From Mycobacterium sp. AZCC_0083 (GTDB taxonomy: Bacteria; Actinomycetota; Actinomycetes; Mycobacteriales; Mycobacteriaceae), in NCBI RefSeq assembly GCF_014202335.1, contig NZ_JACHGP010000001.1, forward strand, positions 419,804 through 483,803: a stretch of 64,000 nucleotides of DNA. Direction: 5' to 3'. Of the stretch, positions 8,328 to 19,410 are shown in pieces (position 1 is the first letter of the stretch; each line of letters begins with the position of its first letter). The notes beneath the pieces are model-generated. The model made no database searches. It saw only the letters and a program-made list of their open reading frames with translations, and had not been told where the DNA came from. Position numbers and translations under genes: made by a program.

Positions 8328-9257
8328 ATGAGCGACGGGAAGCAGTCGCGCGTCGCGCTCTACGCAGTGGTCGCCGGCGTCATTGGCGTGGTCGCCCTGG
8401 TCGTGGCAGTGTTCGTAACGAGAAGCATGTTGGCGGACCAGCCGCCTCGGGAACACACCCGCGTCACCTTCGAGGCGCGGTCGCCCGACGGCTCACCTCC
8501 GTCGACCGACGCACTGACGCAGACCCAGAAGATCGTCCAAGCGCGCATCGATGACCTCGGCATCCGTGGCTCCGACGTGAAGGTCGACGGCAAAGACGTG
8601 GTCATCACGGTGCCGGGTACCGACGTCGACGCCGTCCGCCGTACTGCAGCGTCAGGCGTGCTGTACCTGCGACCGGTCGTGCACGTGATGCCTGCCGCGG
8701 CTACTGCTACGGCCGACCCGGCGGCGCCGCCGAAGAGCCCCGATCCGCAGCGCATCGCCGACGAGAAGGCGCTTCGTCAGAGCACCGATCAACAGATTCA
8801 GGTTCTGGCGTTGCAGTTTCAGGCGACGCGCTGCGGCGACGAGGACGCACTGGCGAGGCGTGACGACCCCAACCTGCCGTTGGTGACGTGCTCCGAGGAC
8901 CGCAAGGAGGTGTATCTGCTCGCCAAGTCCATCATCAGCGGGCAACAGGTCGAACATGCGACACACGAGCAGCGGGACGGGGATGTCGCGGTCGACGTCG
9001 CGTTCAATCACGAAGCCGCCCAAGCCCTTGCGACGTTCTCCGACGCCAACGTCGGCAACCAGGTGGCATACACGTTCGATACGCGGGTGCTCAGCGCACC
9101 GGTGCTCCAGGAGGCGATTCCTGACGGCCGCATCCAGATCACCGGTGGGTTCACCGCGGACTCCGCGCGCAAGTTCGCCGACGCGGTCAATCGCGGAACC
9201 CTGCCGCTGACACTGACGTTCGAGTCCGCGGAAACCGAGCGGGCCCCGACGGCCTAA
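8328..9257 (+). CDS. SecD-like extracytoplasmic domain protein without channel domain
   Basis: A 309-residue protein with one N-terminal membrane segment (about residues 10-30) and an extracytoplasmic domain that clearly parallels that of the secD product encoded at 16732-18594. Shared stretches include [53 protein letters not shown] and a final ITGGFTADSARKFADAVNRG. It ends where SecD would begin its five-helix membrane domain (TLTFESAETE), so it has the P1-type head and nothing to form the transmembrane proton path. Orientation and spacing suggest a cistron after the cyclophilins. Possible roles: accessory factor or competitor for SecDF, or a degenerate duplicate. The frame is intact, arguing against plain decay. 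Confidence 0.82.
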   Translation: MSDGKQSRVALYAVVAGVIGVVALVVAVFVTRSMLADQPPREHTRVTFEARSPDGSPPSTDALTQTQKIVQARIDDLGIRGSDVKVDGKDVVITVPGTDVDAVRRTAASGVLYLRPVVHVMPAAATATADPAAPPKSPDPQRIADEKALRQSTDQQIQVLALQFQATRCGDEDALARRDDPNLPLVTCSEDRKEVYLLAKSIISGQQVEHATHEQRDGDVAVDVAFNHEAAQALATFSDANVGNQVAYTFDTRVLSAPVLQEAIPDGRIQITGGFTADSARKFADAVNRGTLPLTLTFESAETERAPTA

Positions 9258-9583
9258 GTCTCGACTTCCCGGTTCGCCTTCGCCACAACGGAATTCAACA
9301 GTCCCGGCACGGCGGCGTCGACCTCATCGCTGCGCAGTCGCTGGTGGGTTTGACCGTCGACGACCAGTCGCTCGGTCAGGCCGGCCTCGCGCAGGATCTT
9401 GAAGTGGTGCGTCGCAGTCGACTTGTTGATCACGTCGTAGAGCCGGGCGCACGGCATCGGTGAACCGGCGTTGTGCAGCCGGCGGACCATCTCGAGGCGG
9501 ACCGGATCGGCGAGTGCGGCGAGCACCTGTTGCACGCTGCCGACGTGGGCCTCGGCGAGCTCACCGAGCTGCGATGCGGTCAT
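9254..9583 (-). CDS. ArsR-family transcriptional regulator
   Basis: A 109-residue winged-helix repressor. The N-terminal half has the ArsR pattern VLAALADPVRLEMVRRLH, followed by the recognition helix region NKSTATHHFKILREAGLTERL. There are no clustered Cys/His residues of a metal-sensing ArsR, so it is more likely a non-metal member. It is divergent from the MFS transporter gene with 97 bp between them, so it probably controls that transporter and itself. Its stop overlaps the stop of the SecD-like gene by 4 bp, tail to tail. Confidence 0.85.
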   Translation of the reverse strand: MTASQLGELAEAHVGSVQQVLAALADPVRLEMVRRLHNAGSPMPCARLYDVINKSTATHHFKILREAGLTERLVVDGQTHQRLRSDEVDAAVPGLLNSVVAKANREVET

Positions 9584-9680
9584 TCTGTGGCCTCCATCAC
9601 CGCGGGTTTGACGATCATCGAACCGAGCGTACTGTCAATTCGGTTCGACGTTCATCAAACATACCTGGCTGGAGGGGATC

Positions 9681-10901
9681 GTGGCGGTGGTCGCAGCCGA
9701 CCGACCCACCGGCCAGACCCAGCGCGGAGCCTACTCCCTGCTCTTGGTGCTCAGCGGCGTCGCGCTCGGCGTCTCCGGTCTGCCCGCGCCGCTGTACGGC
9801 ATGTACGAAGAGGTCTGGCACCTCTCCCCCTTGTCCACCACCGTGGTGTTCGCCGTCTACGCCGTAGCCGCCCTCGGTGCCGTGCTGGTGTCGGGCCGCA
9901 TCTCCGACGTGGTCGGTCGCAAGCCGGTCCTGCTGGCCGCCCTTCTGGCGATGATCGTGGGCCTTGGCGTCTTCCTCATCGCCGACGACATGGCCCTGCT
10001 GCTGGTGGCGCGCACCATCCACGGCGCGGCCGTCGGTTCCATCGTGGTGGCTGGCGCGGCGGCGCTGCTCGACCTGCGTCCCGATCACGGCGCGCGATCC
10101 GGCCAACTCAGCGGCGTCAGCTTCAACATCGGAATGACGGTGGCCATCCTCGGCTCGGCAGTGCTGGCCCAGTACGCACCGCATCCCATGCGCACGCCGT
10201 ATGCGGTGGTCGCGGTGATCTGCGCCGTCGTCGGCATCGGCGTGGTCGCCATGCGCGAGCCGCACTCCGCGCGCACGCGTGGTCCCATCCGGATCGCCAA
10301 ACCCGCTGTGCCGCGCGAGATCCGCGGTGACTTCTGGTTCGCCGCACTCGGCGTCATGGCGTCCTGGTCGGTGCTCGGCGTGCTGCTCTCGCTCTACCCG
10401 TCGCTGGCCGCCCAGCAGACGAACGTGCACAACCTGGTGTTCGGCGGTGCCGTCGTCGGCACGACGGCGTTCGCGGCCGCACTGGCCCAGATGTGCGCCA
10501 CCCGGGTGCCCGCCCGTCGTGCCGCGATCCTCGGCGACGTCGGCATGGGGCTGGTGCTGCTCGCGATGATTCCGGTACTGGCCACGCACAGTTGGATCTT
10601 GGTGCTCGCGGCCGCCGCGCTGCTGGGTGCGACGTTCGGCCTCGGCTTCGGCGGCTCGCTTCGGCACTTGGCGAACGTGGTGCCCGCCGACCGCCGCGGC
10701 GAGACCATGTCGGCGTACTACCTGCTCGCCTACACGGCCATGGCAGTCCCGACCATCGTGGCGGGCTGGGCGGCGACCCGGTGGCCACTCAGTGCGGTGT
10801 TCCCCTGGTTCGCAGGCGCGGCGGCCGTCGCATGCATCGTCGCGGCGGTGGTCGGTGCGATGAGCACCAGGGGCCGTCAGGCAGCCGACGTCACGCGATA
10901 G
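9681..10901 (+). CDS. Major facilitator superfamily transporter
   Basis: A 406-residue inner-membrane transporter with about 12 hydrophobic helices. The MFS signature between helices 2 and 3 is visible as [18 protein letters not shown] start at 9681 follows a GGAGGGG ribosome site. The substrate is unknown; the fold is of the drug-efflux type. The divergent ArsR gene is its likely regulator. Its 3' end runs 25 bp into the 3' end of rel on the opposite strand. Confidence 0.87.
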   Translation: MAVVAADRPTGQTQRGAYSLLLVLSGVALGVSGLPAPLYGMYEEVWHLSPLSTTVVFAVYAVAALGAVLVSGRISDVVGRKPVLLAALLAMIVGLGVFLIADDMALLLVARTIHGAAVGSIVVAGAAALLDLRPDHGARSGQLSGVSFNIGMTVAILGSAVLAQYAPHPMRTPYAVVAVICAVVGIGVVAMREPHSARTRGPIRIAKPAVPREIRGDFWFAALGVMASWSVLGVLLSLYPSLAAQQTNVHNLVFGGAVVGTTAFAAALAQMCATRVPARRAAILGDVGMGLVLLAMIPVLATHSWILVLAAAALLGATFGLGFGGSLRHLANVVPADRRGETMSAYYLLAYTAMAVPTIVAGWAATRWPLSAVFPWFAGAAAVACIVAAVVGAMSTRGRQAADVTR

Positions 10902-13219
10902 ACGTCGTACACGCCCTCGACGTTGCGGACCACGTTGAGCACGTGTCCGAGGTGTTTGGGGTCGCCCATCTCGAAGGTGAACCGGCTGATCGCCACCCGG
11001 TCGTTGGACGTGGTCACCGACGCCGACAGGATGTTGACCTTCTCGTCGGCCAGCACGCGGGTGACGTCCGATAGCAGCCGGTGCCGATCGAGCGCCTCGA
11101 CCTGGATCGCCACCAGGAACACCGACGACGGCGACGGCGCCCACTTGACCTCGATGATGCGTTCCGACTGTTGTTGCAGCGACGTGGCATTGGTGCAATC
11201 GGTGCGGTGCACGCTCACGCCGCCACCGCGGGTGACGAAGCCCATGATGTTGTCGCCGGGCACCGGGGTGCAGCACTTCGCCAGTTTGGTCAGCACGCCT
11301 GGCGCTCCCGGCACGGCGACACCGACGTCGTCGTTGGTGCGTTGACGCACCGGCATGGTGGCAGGCGTGGACCGCTCGGCGATCTCGTTCTCGGCCTCTT
11401 CGTCGCCACCGAGTTGAGCCAGTAGACGCTGCACGACGTGGCGCGCGGAGACGTGCCCCTCGCCCACCGCGGTGTACAACGCGGACACGTCGGCGTAGCG
11501 AAGCTCCCGGGCCAGTGCGCCCATCGACTCGCCGTTCATCAAGCGCTGCAAGGGAAGTCCGCTCCGGCGCACCTCGCGGGCGATGGAGTCCTTGCCCGAC
11601 TCCAGCGCCTCCTCTCGCCGCTCCTTGGCGAACCACTGCCGGATCTTGGCCTTCGCGCGCGGCGAGACCACGAAGGTCTGCCAGTCGCGCGACGGCCCCG
11701 CGTTGGGCGCCTTCGAGGTGAACACCTCGACGCCTTCGCCGTTCTCGAGCTTGCGCTCCAGCGCCACCAGACGGCCGTTCACCCTGGCGCCGATGCAGCG
11801 GTGCCCGACCTCGGTGTGCACGGCGTAGGCGAAGTCGACCGGCGTCGATCCTGCGGGCAGCGTGACGACGTCGCCCTTCGGGGTGAACACGAAGATCTCC
11901 TGCACCGCGAGGTCGTAGCGCAGCGACTCGAGGAACTCGCCGGGGTCGGCGGCCTCCCGCTGCCAGTCGAGCAGTTGGCGCATCCACGCCATGTCGTCGA
12001 TCTCGGCGGCGGCGTGCCCGGTCGGAACTCCGTTGCGGCCCTTGACTTCCTTGTAGCGCCAGTGCGACGCGATGCCGTACTCGGCAGTGCGGTGCATGTC
12101 GCGGGTGCGGATCTGAACCTCGAGCGGCTTGCCCTCTGGACCGACGACGGTGGTGTGCAGTGACTGGTACACCCCGTAGCGCGGCTGGGCGATGTAGTCC
12201 TTGAACCGGCCGGCCATGGGTTGCCACAGTGAATGCACGACGCCGACCGCCGCGTAGCAGTCGCGGATCTCCTCGCACAGGATCCGGACGCCGACCAGGT
12301 CGTGGATGTCGTCGAAGTCGCGGCCCTTCACGATCATCTTCTGATAGATCGACCAGTAGTGCTTGGGCCTGCTCTCCACTTCCGCGTTGATCTTCGACGC
12401 GGACAGGGTGGCGTTGATCTCGGCACGCACCTTGGCCAGGTACGTGTCGCGCGACGGCGCCCGGTCGGCCACCAGTCGCACGATCTCTTCGTACTTCTTC
12501 GGGTGCAGGATCGCGAACGACAGATCCTCGAGCTCCCACTTGACGGTGGCCATACCCAACCGATGAGCAAGCGGCGCAATGACTTCCAGCGTCTCGCGGG
12601 CCTTGCGCGCCTGCTTCTCGGGCGGCAGGAAGCGCATCGTGCGCATGTTGTGCAGCCGGTCGGCGACCTTGATCACCAGCACGCGCGGATCGCGCGCCAT
12701 CGCGATGATCATCTTGCGAATGGTCTCGCCCTCGGCCGCATTGCCAAGCGTCACCTTGTCGAGCTTCGTCACACCGTCGACCAGATGGCCCACTTCGGTG
12801 CCGAACTCGGCGGTCAACGCCTCCAGCGTGTAGCCGGTGTCCTCGACGGTGTCGTGCAGCAGCGCGGCGATCAGCGTGGTGGTGTCCATCCCGAGCTCGG
12901 CCAGGATGTTGGCCACTGCGAGCGGATGGGTGATGTAGGGGTCGCCGGACTGGCGCAACTGGTCGGCATGCCGTTGCTCGGCCACCTCGTAGGCGCGCTG
13001 CAGGATCGAAAGGTCGGCCTTCGGGTGGTTCTCACGGTGCACGGCCACCAGCGGTTCGAGCACCGGGTTCATCGCACCGCGCTGTGCGGTCATGCGGCGC
13101 GCGAGCCGGGCCCGAACCCGTCGCGACGCGCTGGTGGTGCTCTTCGAGGCCCCGGCGGGGACCGCGTCCGGCGTGATGACCGGCATCGGTTGGGTCTGCG
13201 TCAGGGCGTCATCAGCCAT
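10877..13219 (-). CDS. rel: Bifunctional (p)ppGpp synthetase/hydrolase Rel
   Basis: A 780-residue stringent-response enzyme. In order: HD hydrolase domain (HD at residues 122-123 in [11 protein letters not shown], plus [14 protein letters not shown]); synthetase domain ([51 protein letters not shown]); TGS domain ([19 protein letters not shown]); a conserved Cys pair ([17 protein letters not shown]); and a C-terminal ACT domain. Both active centres look intact. The ATG at 13219 is chosen because AGGAGG lies 8 bp upstream and the protein begins as M. tuberculosis Rel does; the frame is open further upstream. It follows apt by 43 bp. Confidence 0.97.
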   Translation of the reverse strand: MADDALTQTQPMPVITPDAVPAGASKSTTSASRRVRARLARRMTAQRGAMNPVLEPLVAVHRENHPKADLSILQRAYEVAEQRHADQLRQSGDPYITHPLAVANILAELGMDTTTLIAALLHDTVEDTGYTLEALTAEFGTEVGHLVDGVTKLDKVTLGNAAEGETIRKMIIAMARDPRVLVIKVADRLHNMRTMRFLPPEKQARKARETLEVIAPLAHRLGMATVKWELEDLSFAILHPKKYEEIVRLVADRAPSRDTYLAKVRAEINATLSASKINAEVESRPKHYWSIYQKMIVKGRDFDDIHDLVGVRILCEEIRDCYAAVGVVHSLWQPMAGRFKDYIAQPRYGVYQSLHTTVVGPEGKPLEVQIRTRDMHRTAEYGIASHWRYKEVKGRNGVPTGHAAAEIDDMAWMRQLLDWQREAADPGEFLESLRYDLAVQEIFVFTPKGDVVTLPAGSTPVDFAYAVHTEVGHRCIGARVNGRLVALERKLENGEGVEVFTSKAPNAGPSRDWQTFVVSPRAKAKIRQWFAKERREEALESGKDSIAREVRRSGLPLQRLMNGESMGALARELRYADVSALYTAVGEGHVSARHVVQRLLAQLGGDEEAENEIAERSTPATMPVRQRTNDDVGVAVPGAPGVLTKLAKCCTPVPGDNIMGFVTRGGGVSVHRTDCTNATSLQQQSERIIEVKWAPSPSSVFLVAIQVEALDRHRLLSDVTRVLADEKVNILSASVTTSNDRVAISRFTFEMGDPKHLGHVLNVVRNVEGVYDVYRVTSAA

Positions 13220-13262
13220 CACCACACCTCCTGCCAGGTCGATCTCTTCTCGAGGATATCCC

Positions 13263-13814
13263 TCACACCACGTAGAGACTGGTGACAGGCAGCCCTTGAA
13301 GCTTTTCCCGGCCACCTAGGGCGCTTAGCTCGAGCACCACGGCGGCGCCGGTGACGACCGCGCCTGCCTTGCCGAGCAGCCGTACCGTGGCGGCAACCGT
13401 GCCTCCGGTGGCCAGTACGTCGTCGATGATCATAATCTTGCGGCCTGCAAGGTCGATGCCGTCGGCGGGCACCTCAAGCGTGGCGGTGCCGTACTCCAGG
13501 CTGTAGGACTCGGAGTGGACGGGCGGCGGCAGCTTGCCGCCCTTGCGGACCGCCAGCACACCGGTACCGAGTTTGGTCGCGACGGCCGCGCCGAGCAGAA
13601 AGCCGCGCGCATCGATGCCTGCCACCAGGTCGGCGCCCGCGGCAACGGCCGCCAGTGCGCTGGTCACCGTCGCCAGGCCGTGCGCATCGGCCAGCAATGG
13701 GGTGAGGTCCTTGAACTGGATGCCGGGCTCGGGGAAGTCCGCGACCTCGCGGGTCAGCGACGCGATCACCGCCGCCACGTCGGTCTGTTGCGAGCCGGTC
13801 ACTTCATCGCCCAT
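13263..13814 (-). CDS. apt: Adenine phosphoribosyltransferase
   Basis: A 183-residue purine-salvage enzyme that converts adenine and PRPP to AMP. The PRPP-binding loop is seen as [14 protein letters not shown], with the upstream [14 protein letters not shown] and KGGKLPPPV segments typical of the family. The first 13 residues ([13 protein letters not shown]) are variable. ATG at 13814 overlaps the end of the lipoprotein gene by 16 bp; a GTG at 13802 giving a GTGA overlap is an alternative start. It lies in the secD-secF-lipoprotein-apt-rel run conserved in mycobacteria. Confidence 0.95.
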   Translation of the reverse strand: MGDEVTGSQQTDVAAVIASLTREVADFPEPGIQFKDLTPLLADAHGLATVTSALAAVAAGADLVAGIDARGFLLGAAVATKLGTGVLAVRKGGKLPPPVHSESYSLEYGTATLEVPADGIDLAGRKIMIIDDVLATGGTVAATVRLLGKAGAVVTGAAVVLELSALGGREKLQGLPVTSLYVV

Positions 13815-15439
13815 CGGTCCATGTTCCAGCCTGCGCCCCAGCGCGTCGGATTACTGCTCACGGCGTACATCTTGGTCGACGTCACCAAGGTCCGCTGCTG
13901 GCGGTACAACGGAAGCGTCGGCATGTCGTTCCACAGCACGGGGCTGCTCTCCCCCAGCAACCGCGCCAGCTCCTTGAGGTCCGACGTCACCGCCAGCGCA
14001 TTGATCACGCCGTCCACCTGCTCGTTGGCGTAACCCGAGAGGTTGTTGCCGTTACCGCTGTGCAGATCGTGGGCGTCCATCGACGACGAACCGGTGGAAC
14101 CGCTACCCGCCGCCCCGCCGGTGCTGGCCACCAGGACGTCGATCTTGTTGTCGCGCAATGTCTGTGGGCCGACGGAGTCGGCTGCGGCGTCCTGCACCGT
14201 GATGCCTGCCGCGGCGCAGGACTTGGCGATGGTTCCCACCGTGGCGGCCAGGCGCGCGTTGGGGCTCTGATATCCGATGCGCACGGTCAGCGGCTGGCCA
14301 TTGATCGCCGCCCGCGCCGCGTCGGGGTTGGCCACGTTGAACTGATCGGATTCGGGTGAACTCTCGGCGGCGGTGATCGAATCCTCCGCTGCGGGGTTGA
14401 GCCGGCTGTTGGCGATCGGCACCTCGGCGTTGCGGGCGATCACGTCGCGCGGCGTGCAGAGCGCGACGGCGCGGCGGGCCGCAGGATCGGCGAGCGGGCC
14501 CGTAGGCGCGAAGATGAGTTGTTCGATACCCGCCGACGGGGTCTCGGTGCGGACGTATGCGTCGGGCACGTTGAGCGTGCCGGACGAGCCGGTTGCGACG
14601 TCGACGACTTCGTAGGTGCCCTGGTTGACACGGTCCTGGATGTCGGCGCCGCGCGGCCAGACGACGACCTTGCCGGTGACCGGCTTGGCGCCCCACCACT
14701 TGTCGTTCGCGACGAGTACGACGGCACCGTTGCCCTGGACCGAGTCCAGCTTGTACGGGCCCGAGGACGGGAACTTCTTGAGATCCAGGTCGGGGGTGAG
14801 GTTCCAGGTGGTGTTCCACAACGTGGCGATGCGGTCGATGGTCGGAGCGTCACCCGTCTGCAGCGCAGTGGTGGTATCGACGCCGAGTTCGTCGGCGATC
14901 ACGTGCGACGGCATCATCGTCGTCGCCGCGAACAGTTGACCGAAGTCGACGAACGCGCGGTCCTGGGCGAACGTCACCCTGGCCTTCTTCTGCCCTGACG
15001 CACAGTCGACCGTCGCGACGTCGCCGTAGCCGGCCTGACTGGCCGCGTCGAAACCAGGGAATCGGCCCGACTGCGCCGCCCAGGCCAGCACCATGTCGTC
15101 GCAGGTGATCGGCTTGCCGTCCGAGTACACCGCGTTGTCACTGATCTGATAGTCCAGCACCAACGGGGTGCGGCCGACGACGGAGACGGTGCCGAAGTCG
15201 CGGTCACCGATCACCTGGCCCTCTGGACCGTGGTAGTTGAAGCCGGTCAGCACCCGCGCGAACGCCTGCGGCCCTGCCGACGCCGCACCCTCCACCGTAT
15301 TGGTGTTGTAGGTGAGCAGCGTCCCGTCGACGGCATAGTCGATCTGGTCGGCGGAGCTCCCCGAACACCCGGACAGGACGAGCGTGCAAATCAGCGACAG
15401 CGTGGCCGCCAGCACGCCTCGCCGGGACCCGGCAGTCAT
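13799..15439 (-). CDS. Family 5 solute-binding lipoprotein
   Basis: A 546-residue extracytoplasmic solute-binding protein (SBP_bac_5 type, as in peptide/nickel ABC importers) with a signal peptide ending in the lipobox LSGC at about residue 22-25, so it should be lipid-anchored on the outer face of the cytoplasmic membrane. The mature part starts with [18 protein letters not shown]. No ABC permease or ATPase is adjacent; instead it sits 4 bp after secF, as does Rv2585c in M. tuberculosis. This unusual placement suggests a role other than, or in addition to, classical import. Start ATG at 15439 fits the signal peptide; the longer open frame upstream lies antisense to nothing useful and is rejected. 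Confidence 0.88.
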   Translation of the reverse strand: MTAGSRRGVLAATLSLICTLVLSGCSGSSADQIDYAVDGTLLTYNTNTVEGAASAGPQAFARVLTGFNYHGPEGQVIGDRDFGTVSVVGRTPLVLDYQISDNAVYSDGKPITCDDMVLAWAAQSGRFPGFDAASQAGYGDVATVDCASGQKKARVTFAQDRAFVDFGQLFAATTMMPSHVIADELGVDTTTALQTGDAPTIDRIATLWNTTWNLTPDLDLKKFPSSGPYKLDSVQGNGAVVLVANDKWWGAKPVTGKVVVWPRGADIQDRVNQGTYEVVDVATGSSGTLNVPDAYVRTETPSAGIEQLIFAPTGPLADPAARRAVALCTPRDVIARNAEVPIANSRLNPAAEDSITAAESSPESDQFNVANPDAARAAINGQPLTVRIGYQSPNARLAATVGTIAKSCAAAGITVQDAAADSVGPQTLRDNKIDVLVASTGGAAGSGSTGSSSMDAHDLHSGNGNNLSGYANEQVDGVINALAVTSDLKELARLLGESSPVLWNDMPTLPLYRQQRTLVTSTKMYAVSSNPTRWGAGWNMDRWAMK

Positions 15440-15443
15440 CGGG

Positions 15444-16727
15444 CTACCGCCTGAGACTCCGCTTACCCGACGGCTTCCCAGTGGGACGGATCGGCTTAGC
15501 CCCGGGTGCGGGCTTGTCGGGCGCGACCACTGCGGTAGCCACGGATGCCCCAACGGTCTCTGGCTCGACGGCGTCGGTGGTGCCGACCTCGCCGCCGGTC
15601 TTCGCGGCAGCGCCGCGACGCCGGTTCTGCACCCGGCGGGTATGGGCCCGCACCAGCTCGGTCCGTTCACGCAATGTCACCAACAGTGGCGTTGCGAAGA
15701 AGATGGACGAGTAGGTGCCGACGATGACGCCGACGAGCTGCACCAGCGCGAGGTCCTGCAGCGTGCCGACGCCGAGCAACCACACCGCGATGACGATCAG
15801 CGCGAGGATGGGCAGCACCGAGATGAGGCTGGTGTTGATCGACCGCATGAAGGTCTGGTTGATCGCGAGGTTGGCCTGTTCGGCGAAGGTTCTTCGGGTG
15901 GTGTGCTCGAACCCGTGCACGTTCTCCTCGACCTTGTCGAACACGATGACGGTGTCGTAGAGCGAGAACCCGAGAATGGTCAGCAGCCCGATCACGGTGG
16001 CCGGGGTGACTTCGAAACCGACCAGCGAGTAGACGCCCGCGGTGGTCACGACGTCGAATACCAGGGCGGCGAGTGCGGCGACCGCCATGTATCGCTCGTA
16101 GCGAATGGCGATGTAGACCGACACGAGAGCGAGGAAGACGACCAGCGCGATGATTGCCTTCTGGGTGATCTGACCGCCCCAGGTCTCCGACACGTCAGAG
16201 CTGCTGACCTCATCCTTGCTGGGCTGACCGTCGGGTCCCTTGGGCTGAAACGCGTCGAACAACGCCGTCCGCAGCTTGTCGTTGTCCGGATTGCTTAGCT
16301 TCTCGGTACGGATCTGAATGGTGGCCGAGCCACCGTTGCCGACCTGCACCACCGTCTCGGGTCCCCTGCCAAGCGTCTTGGAGAAGACGTCCTCGACCTG
16401 CTGGGTCGTCACCTGGCCCTGTGCGCCAGCCGCGGGCATGGACACCTTGGTGCCGCCCTCGAAGTCGATCCCGAAACTGAAGCCACGCAAGAGGATGCTG
16501 GCGAGCGCAATGAGGATGATCGCGCCGCTGATGCCGAACCACAGCTTGCGCTTGCCGACGACGTCGAAGGCGCCGGTGCCGGTGTAGAGCCGGACGAAGA
16601 AGCCGTGCTTCGGCGCCGCCGAGTCGGATGTGCCCAGTTCCTCGGATGTCGACGGGGTATCGAGTTCAGTTGCGTCCACCGCGTCCGAGACGTCGTCGAG
16701 CTCGTCTTTGGAATCATGCTTGCCCAT
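15444..16727 (-). CDS. secF: Protein translocase subunit SecF
   Basis: A 427-residue membrane protein of the SecDF complex, which uses the proton gradient to pull exported proteins through SecYEG. After a hydrophilic N terminus of about 60 residues comes helix 1, then the SecF motif FGIDFEGGTKV, an extracytoplasmic domain, and five further helices including ATVIGLLTILGFSLYDTVIV with the conserved Asp. The C terminus is a long basic, Ala/Pro-rich tail (RRVQNRRRGAAAKTGG) typical of actinobacteria. It starts 4 bp after secD on the same strand; clearly one operon with yajC-secD-secF. Confidence 0.96.
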   Translation of the reverse strand: MGKHDSKDELDDVSDAVDATELDTPSTSEELGTSDSAAPKHGFFVRLYTGTGAFDVVGKRKLWFGISGAIILIALASILLRGFSFGIDFEGGTKVSMPAAGAQGQVTTQQVEDVFSKTLGRGPETVVQVGNGGSATIQIRTEKLSNPDNDKLRTALFDAFQPKGPDGQPSKDEVSSSDVSETWGGQITQKAIIALVVFLALVSVYIAIRYERYMAVAALAALVFDVVTTAGVYSLVGFEVTPATVIGLLTILGFSLYDTVIVFDKVEENVHGFEHTTRRTFAEQANLAINQTFMRSINTSLISVLPILALIVIAVWLLGVGTLQDLALVQLVGVIVGTYSSIFFATPLLVTLRERTELVRAHTRRVQNRRRGAAAKTGGEVGTTDAVEPETVGASVATAVVAPDKPAPGAKPIRPTGKPSGKRSLRR

Positions 16728-16731
16728 GTCG

Positions 16732-18594
16732 CTACCTCCCTCCCGCTGACGTTGCGGCGGCCCGGCGTTCGCGGGCGATCTGCTGCACTGCGCCGAGGCC
16801 GTTGAATGCGGGCTTGGACAACAGCGTCGACTTGGACGACAGGTACACCAGCGGCCACGTCACCAGGAACACCACGACGACGTCGAGGATGGTGGTCAAG
16901 CCCAAGGTGAACGCGAAACCCTTCACCTGCCCGATGGCAAGCACGTAGAGCACCACCGAGGCCAGCAGAGTGACCGCGTTACCGGACAGGATCGTCTTGC
17001 GGGCACGCGCCCAGCCTCGCGGTACGGCCGAGCGGAACGAGCGGCCCTCTCGGATCTCGTCCTTGATGCGTTCGAAGAACACCACGAACGAGTCGGCGGT
17101 GGTGCCGATGCCGATGATCAGACCTGCGATGCCGGCCAGGTCGAGGGTGTAGCCGATGTACCTACCGAGCAGCACCAGGATCGCGAACACCATCGCGCCC
17201 GAGGCGACCAACGACAGAGCCGTGAGCAGCCCGAGCACCCGGTAGTAGAGCAGCGAGTACAGCAACACCAGCGCCAGGCCAACGGCACCCGCGACCAGAC
17301 CGGCCTTCAGAGACGTCAATCCCAGTGTCGCGGAAACGGTTTCGGCCTCGGATGACTCGAAGGACAACGGCAGCGAGCCGTACTTCAGCACGTTGGCAAG
17401 TTCGCGGGCCGAATCGTTGGTGAACTGGCCGGTGATCTGAGTCCGGCCGCCGGGGATCGCCTCGTTGATCACCGGAGCGCTGACCACCTGCGAGTCGAGG
17501 ACGAACGCGGTCTGAGTGCCGACGTTGGCGGCCGTGAAGTCCGCCCAAACGCTGGAGGCGTCGCTCTTGAACTCCACGTCGACGACGTACTCGCCGCGCT
17601 GCTGGTCGAGTCCCGAGGTCGCGTTCTTGATGCCCTCACCGCTGATGATCGACTTGTCGAGCAGATAGACCTCTTTGTGGTCCTGCGAGCAGGTCACCAG
17701 AGGCAGGTTGGGGTCGTCGTTGCCTGCCAACACGTCCTCCTCGCCGCAGCGAGTGGCCTCGAACTGCAACGCAAGGACCTGAATCTGCTGATCCGTGCTC
17801 TGTCGAAGCGCCTTCTCATCGGTGATGCGCTGAGCCAGGTCGGCCTTCGGTTTGGGCCCAGGCGGCGGTGCCGGGCTCTGCGGGGCGGGACCAGGAGCAG
17901 GGCCTGGTGCGGGCGCCGGTGACGGTGTCGGCTCCGGTGACGGTGTCGGCTCCGGTGGCGCCTCTGGATAGGGCCGCGGCTGGGGAGCAGGCGCGGCGGG
18001 TGCCTCGGCGCCCGGCGCCGGACGGGGCGGTTGTCCCGGATTGGGCGCCGTGATCGGAGCCTCGGGCTCCGCAGGGGCGATGAGTGGCGGCATGCCAGGT
18101 GCACCACCCGGAATCCCCGGTGCACCAGGCAGTCCGGGTACACCACCAGGTATCCCTGGAGCTCCAGGAGCGCCACCCGGCGGGGCCTGCCCCGGGGGCG
18201 GCTGCTGGCCTGCGGCCGGCATCGAGTGGATCACCGGTCGGATGTAGAGCCGGGCGGTCTGGCCAAGGTTGCGGGCCTCGTTGCCGTCGTTGCCTGGCAC
18301 CGTGATGACCAGATTCTGGCCATCGACCACGACCTCCGACCCGGAGACACCCAGCCCGTCTACGCGGGAACTGATGATCTCCTGGGCCTGTGCCAGTGCT
18401 TCACGGGTTGGGGCCGAACCGTCGGGGGTGCGTGCGGTCAGCGTGACGCGTGTCCCGCCCTGCAGATCGATGCCAAGCTTGGGCTTGGCCTGCTTGTCGC
18501 CGGTGAGGAACACCAGCAGATAAACACCGATCAGTAGAACAAGGAAGAGCGTCAGGTAACGGTACGGGTGCACCGGCGCAGAAGACGATGCCAC
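16732..18594 (-). CDS. secD: Protein translocase subunit SecD with Pro/Gly-rich insert
   Basis: A 620-residue SecD: helix 1 near residues 11-30, motif [13 protein letters not shown], extracytoplasmic head, then five C-terminal helices including [20 protein letters not shown] with the functional Asp. Between the two halves of the head (about residues 127-250) lies an insert of more than 100 residues made almost only of Pro, Gly and Ala (for example [19 protein letters not shown]), which is low-complexity. Such inserts occur in mycobacterial SecD but vary in length. A channel-less paralogue lies at 8328-9257. Neighbours yajC and secF complete the module. Confidence 0.96.
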   Translation of the reverse strand: MASSSAPVHPYRYLTLFLVLLIGVYLLVFLTGDKQAKPKLGIDLQGGTRVTLTARTPDGSAPTREALAQAQEIISSRVDGLGVSGSEVVVDGQNLVITVPGNDGNEARNLGQTARLYIRPVIHSMPAAGQQPPPGQAPPGGAPGAPGIPGGVPGLPGAPGIPGGAPGMPPLIAPAEPEAPITAPNPGQPPRPAPGAEAPAAPAPQPRPYPEAPPEPTPSPEPTPSPAPAPGPAPGPAPQSPAPPPGPKPKADLAQRITDEKALRQSTDQQIQVLALQFEATRCGEEDVLAGNDDPNLPLVTCSQDHKEVYLLDKSIISGEGIKNATSGLDQQRGEYVVDVEFKSDASSVWADFTAANVGTQTAFVLDSQVVSAPVINEAIPGGRTQITGQFTNDSARELANVLKYGSLPLSFESSEAETVSATLGLTSLKAGLVAGAVGLALVLLYSLLYYRVLGLLTALSLVASGAMVFAILVLLGRYIGYTLDLAGIAGLIIGIGTTADSFVVFFERIKDEIREGRSFRSAVPRGWARARKTILSGNAVTLLASVVLYVLAIGQVKGFAFTLGLTTILDVVVVFLVTWPLVYLSSKSTLLSKPAFNGLGAVQQIARERRAAATSAGGR

Positions 18595-18665
18595 GTTGGT
18601 TGGATCTCCTCAGGTCTGTACTACGGCACCGCAAAGGGTACGTGGTCGGGCTGAGTCCTCAGACG

Positions 18666-19040
18666 TCAGTCTTTGGTCTGCCGGTCCGATTCGATGACGC
18701 CACCACTCTCGGTGATCTCCGACGGGCTCGACGATGCCCCTGGCGTTTCGTCGAGGTCGTCCTCATCGTCGTCGAAGTCGTCGTCGGCATTGACGCGGTC
18801 GCGGACGGCCAACTTCATCCACGTGGTGACCACACCCGGCGCGATCTCCAGGTCGACGGTGTCGTCGCCGATGCCTGCGATGGTGGCCTGGAGGCCCGAC
18901 GTGGTGTGAATGCGATCCCCCACGGTCAGCGACTCGTGCAGGTCGATGGTGGCCTGCATGGCCTTCTTCTGGCGGCGCGACGCAAAGAACATGAACGCGC
19001 CGAGGATGATGAGAAGGGGCAGGAAGACGACGAGGTCCAT
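18666..19040 (-). CDS. yajC: Preprotein translocase subunit YajC
   Basis: A 124-residue small membrane protein: a single N-terminal helix (DLVVFLPLLIILGAFMFFAS), the basic RRQKKAM segment, and the YajC domain (LTVGDRIHTTSGLQATIAGI, VVTTWMKLAVRDRV). The C-terminal third is strongly acidic (FDDDEDDLDETPG). It belongs to the SecDF-YajC accessory complex. The ATG at 19040 gives the normal family N terminus; the frame is open upstream to 19319 but that part has no domain. First gene of the yajC-secD-secF-lipoprotein run. Confidence 0.94.
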   Translation of the reverse strand: MDLVVFLPLLIILGAFMFFASRRQKKAMQATIDLHESLTVGDRIHTTSGLQATIAGIGDDTVDLEIAPGVVTTWMKLAVRDRVNADDDFDDDEDDLDETPGASSSPSEITESGGVIESDRQTKD

Positions 19041-19410
19041 CTCAGCAACTGTCTTTCGTGTCGGTCTTACGGTTGTCAGCCCCCGGACGGACGGGTCACC
19101 GGGCGGCCTCTTGGTGATCCAGTGTGCCACCACTGGCGCCAGGAGCCGACCGCCCCCGTCCGCCGTCCTGGCAGTTAGCGCCACTAAACGCTCGGCCTGA
19201 TCGGTGTCGGCGGACCCTGTGCCACCACACCCTCGAACCACCGAATACGCACCATTCACCCGCTCTGAGTGCGCATTCCATGCCCGACCGCCGCCCGAAC
19301 CGACGTTTTCAGGCCGCATCGGAGGATTCGCCGACTAGGCTTTGGCAGGACGCTTCGACGTCGCCTTGGCGTCCCTTCGCCACACCCAGCCACCCTCGCA
19401 GGAGTCAGAC
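19041..19410. other. Intergenic region between yajC and gabT
   Basis: 370 bp between two divergent genes. It must hold promoters for both. A possible -10-like TAGGCT lies near 19336 for gabT, and GCAGGAG at 19399-19405 is the gabT ribosome site. No convincing gene, RNA or strong inverted repeat was seen; the frames that cross it are extensions of flanking genes without domain support. Confidence 0.5.

Noticed and set aside
9615..12539. A 974-codon open frame on the - strand
   Set aside because: It lies across the MFS gene and in a wrong frame of rel; the translation is Arg/Gly/His-rich with no recognisable domain.
17900..18240. Repetitive DNA that could suggest a tandem repeat or CRISPR array
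   Set aside because: The repetition is the codon pattern of the Pro/Gly/Ala insert in SecD; there is no constant repeat-spacer structure. No CRISPR array was found anywhere in the window.
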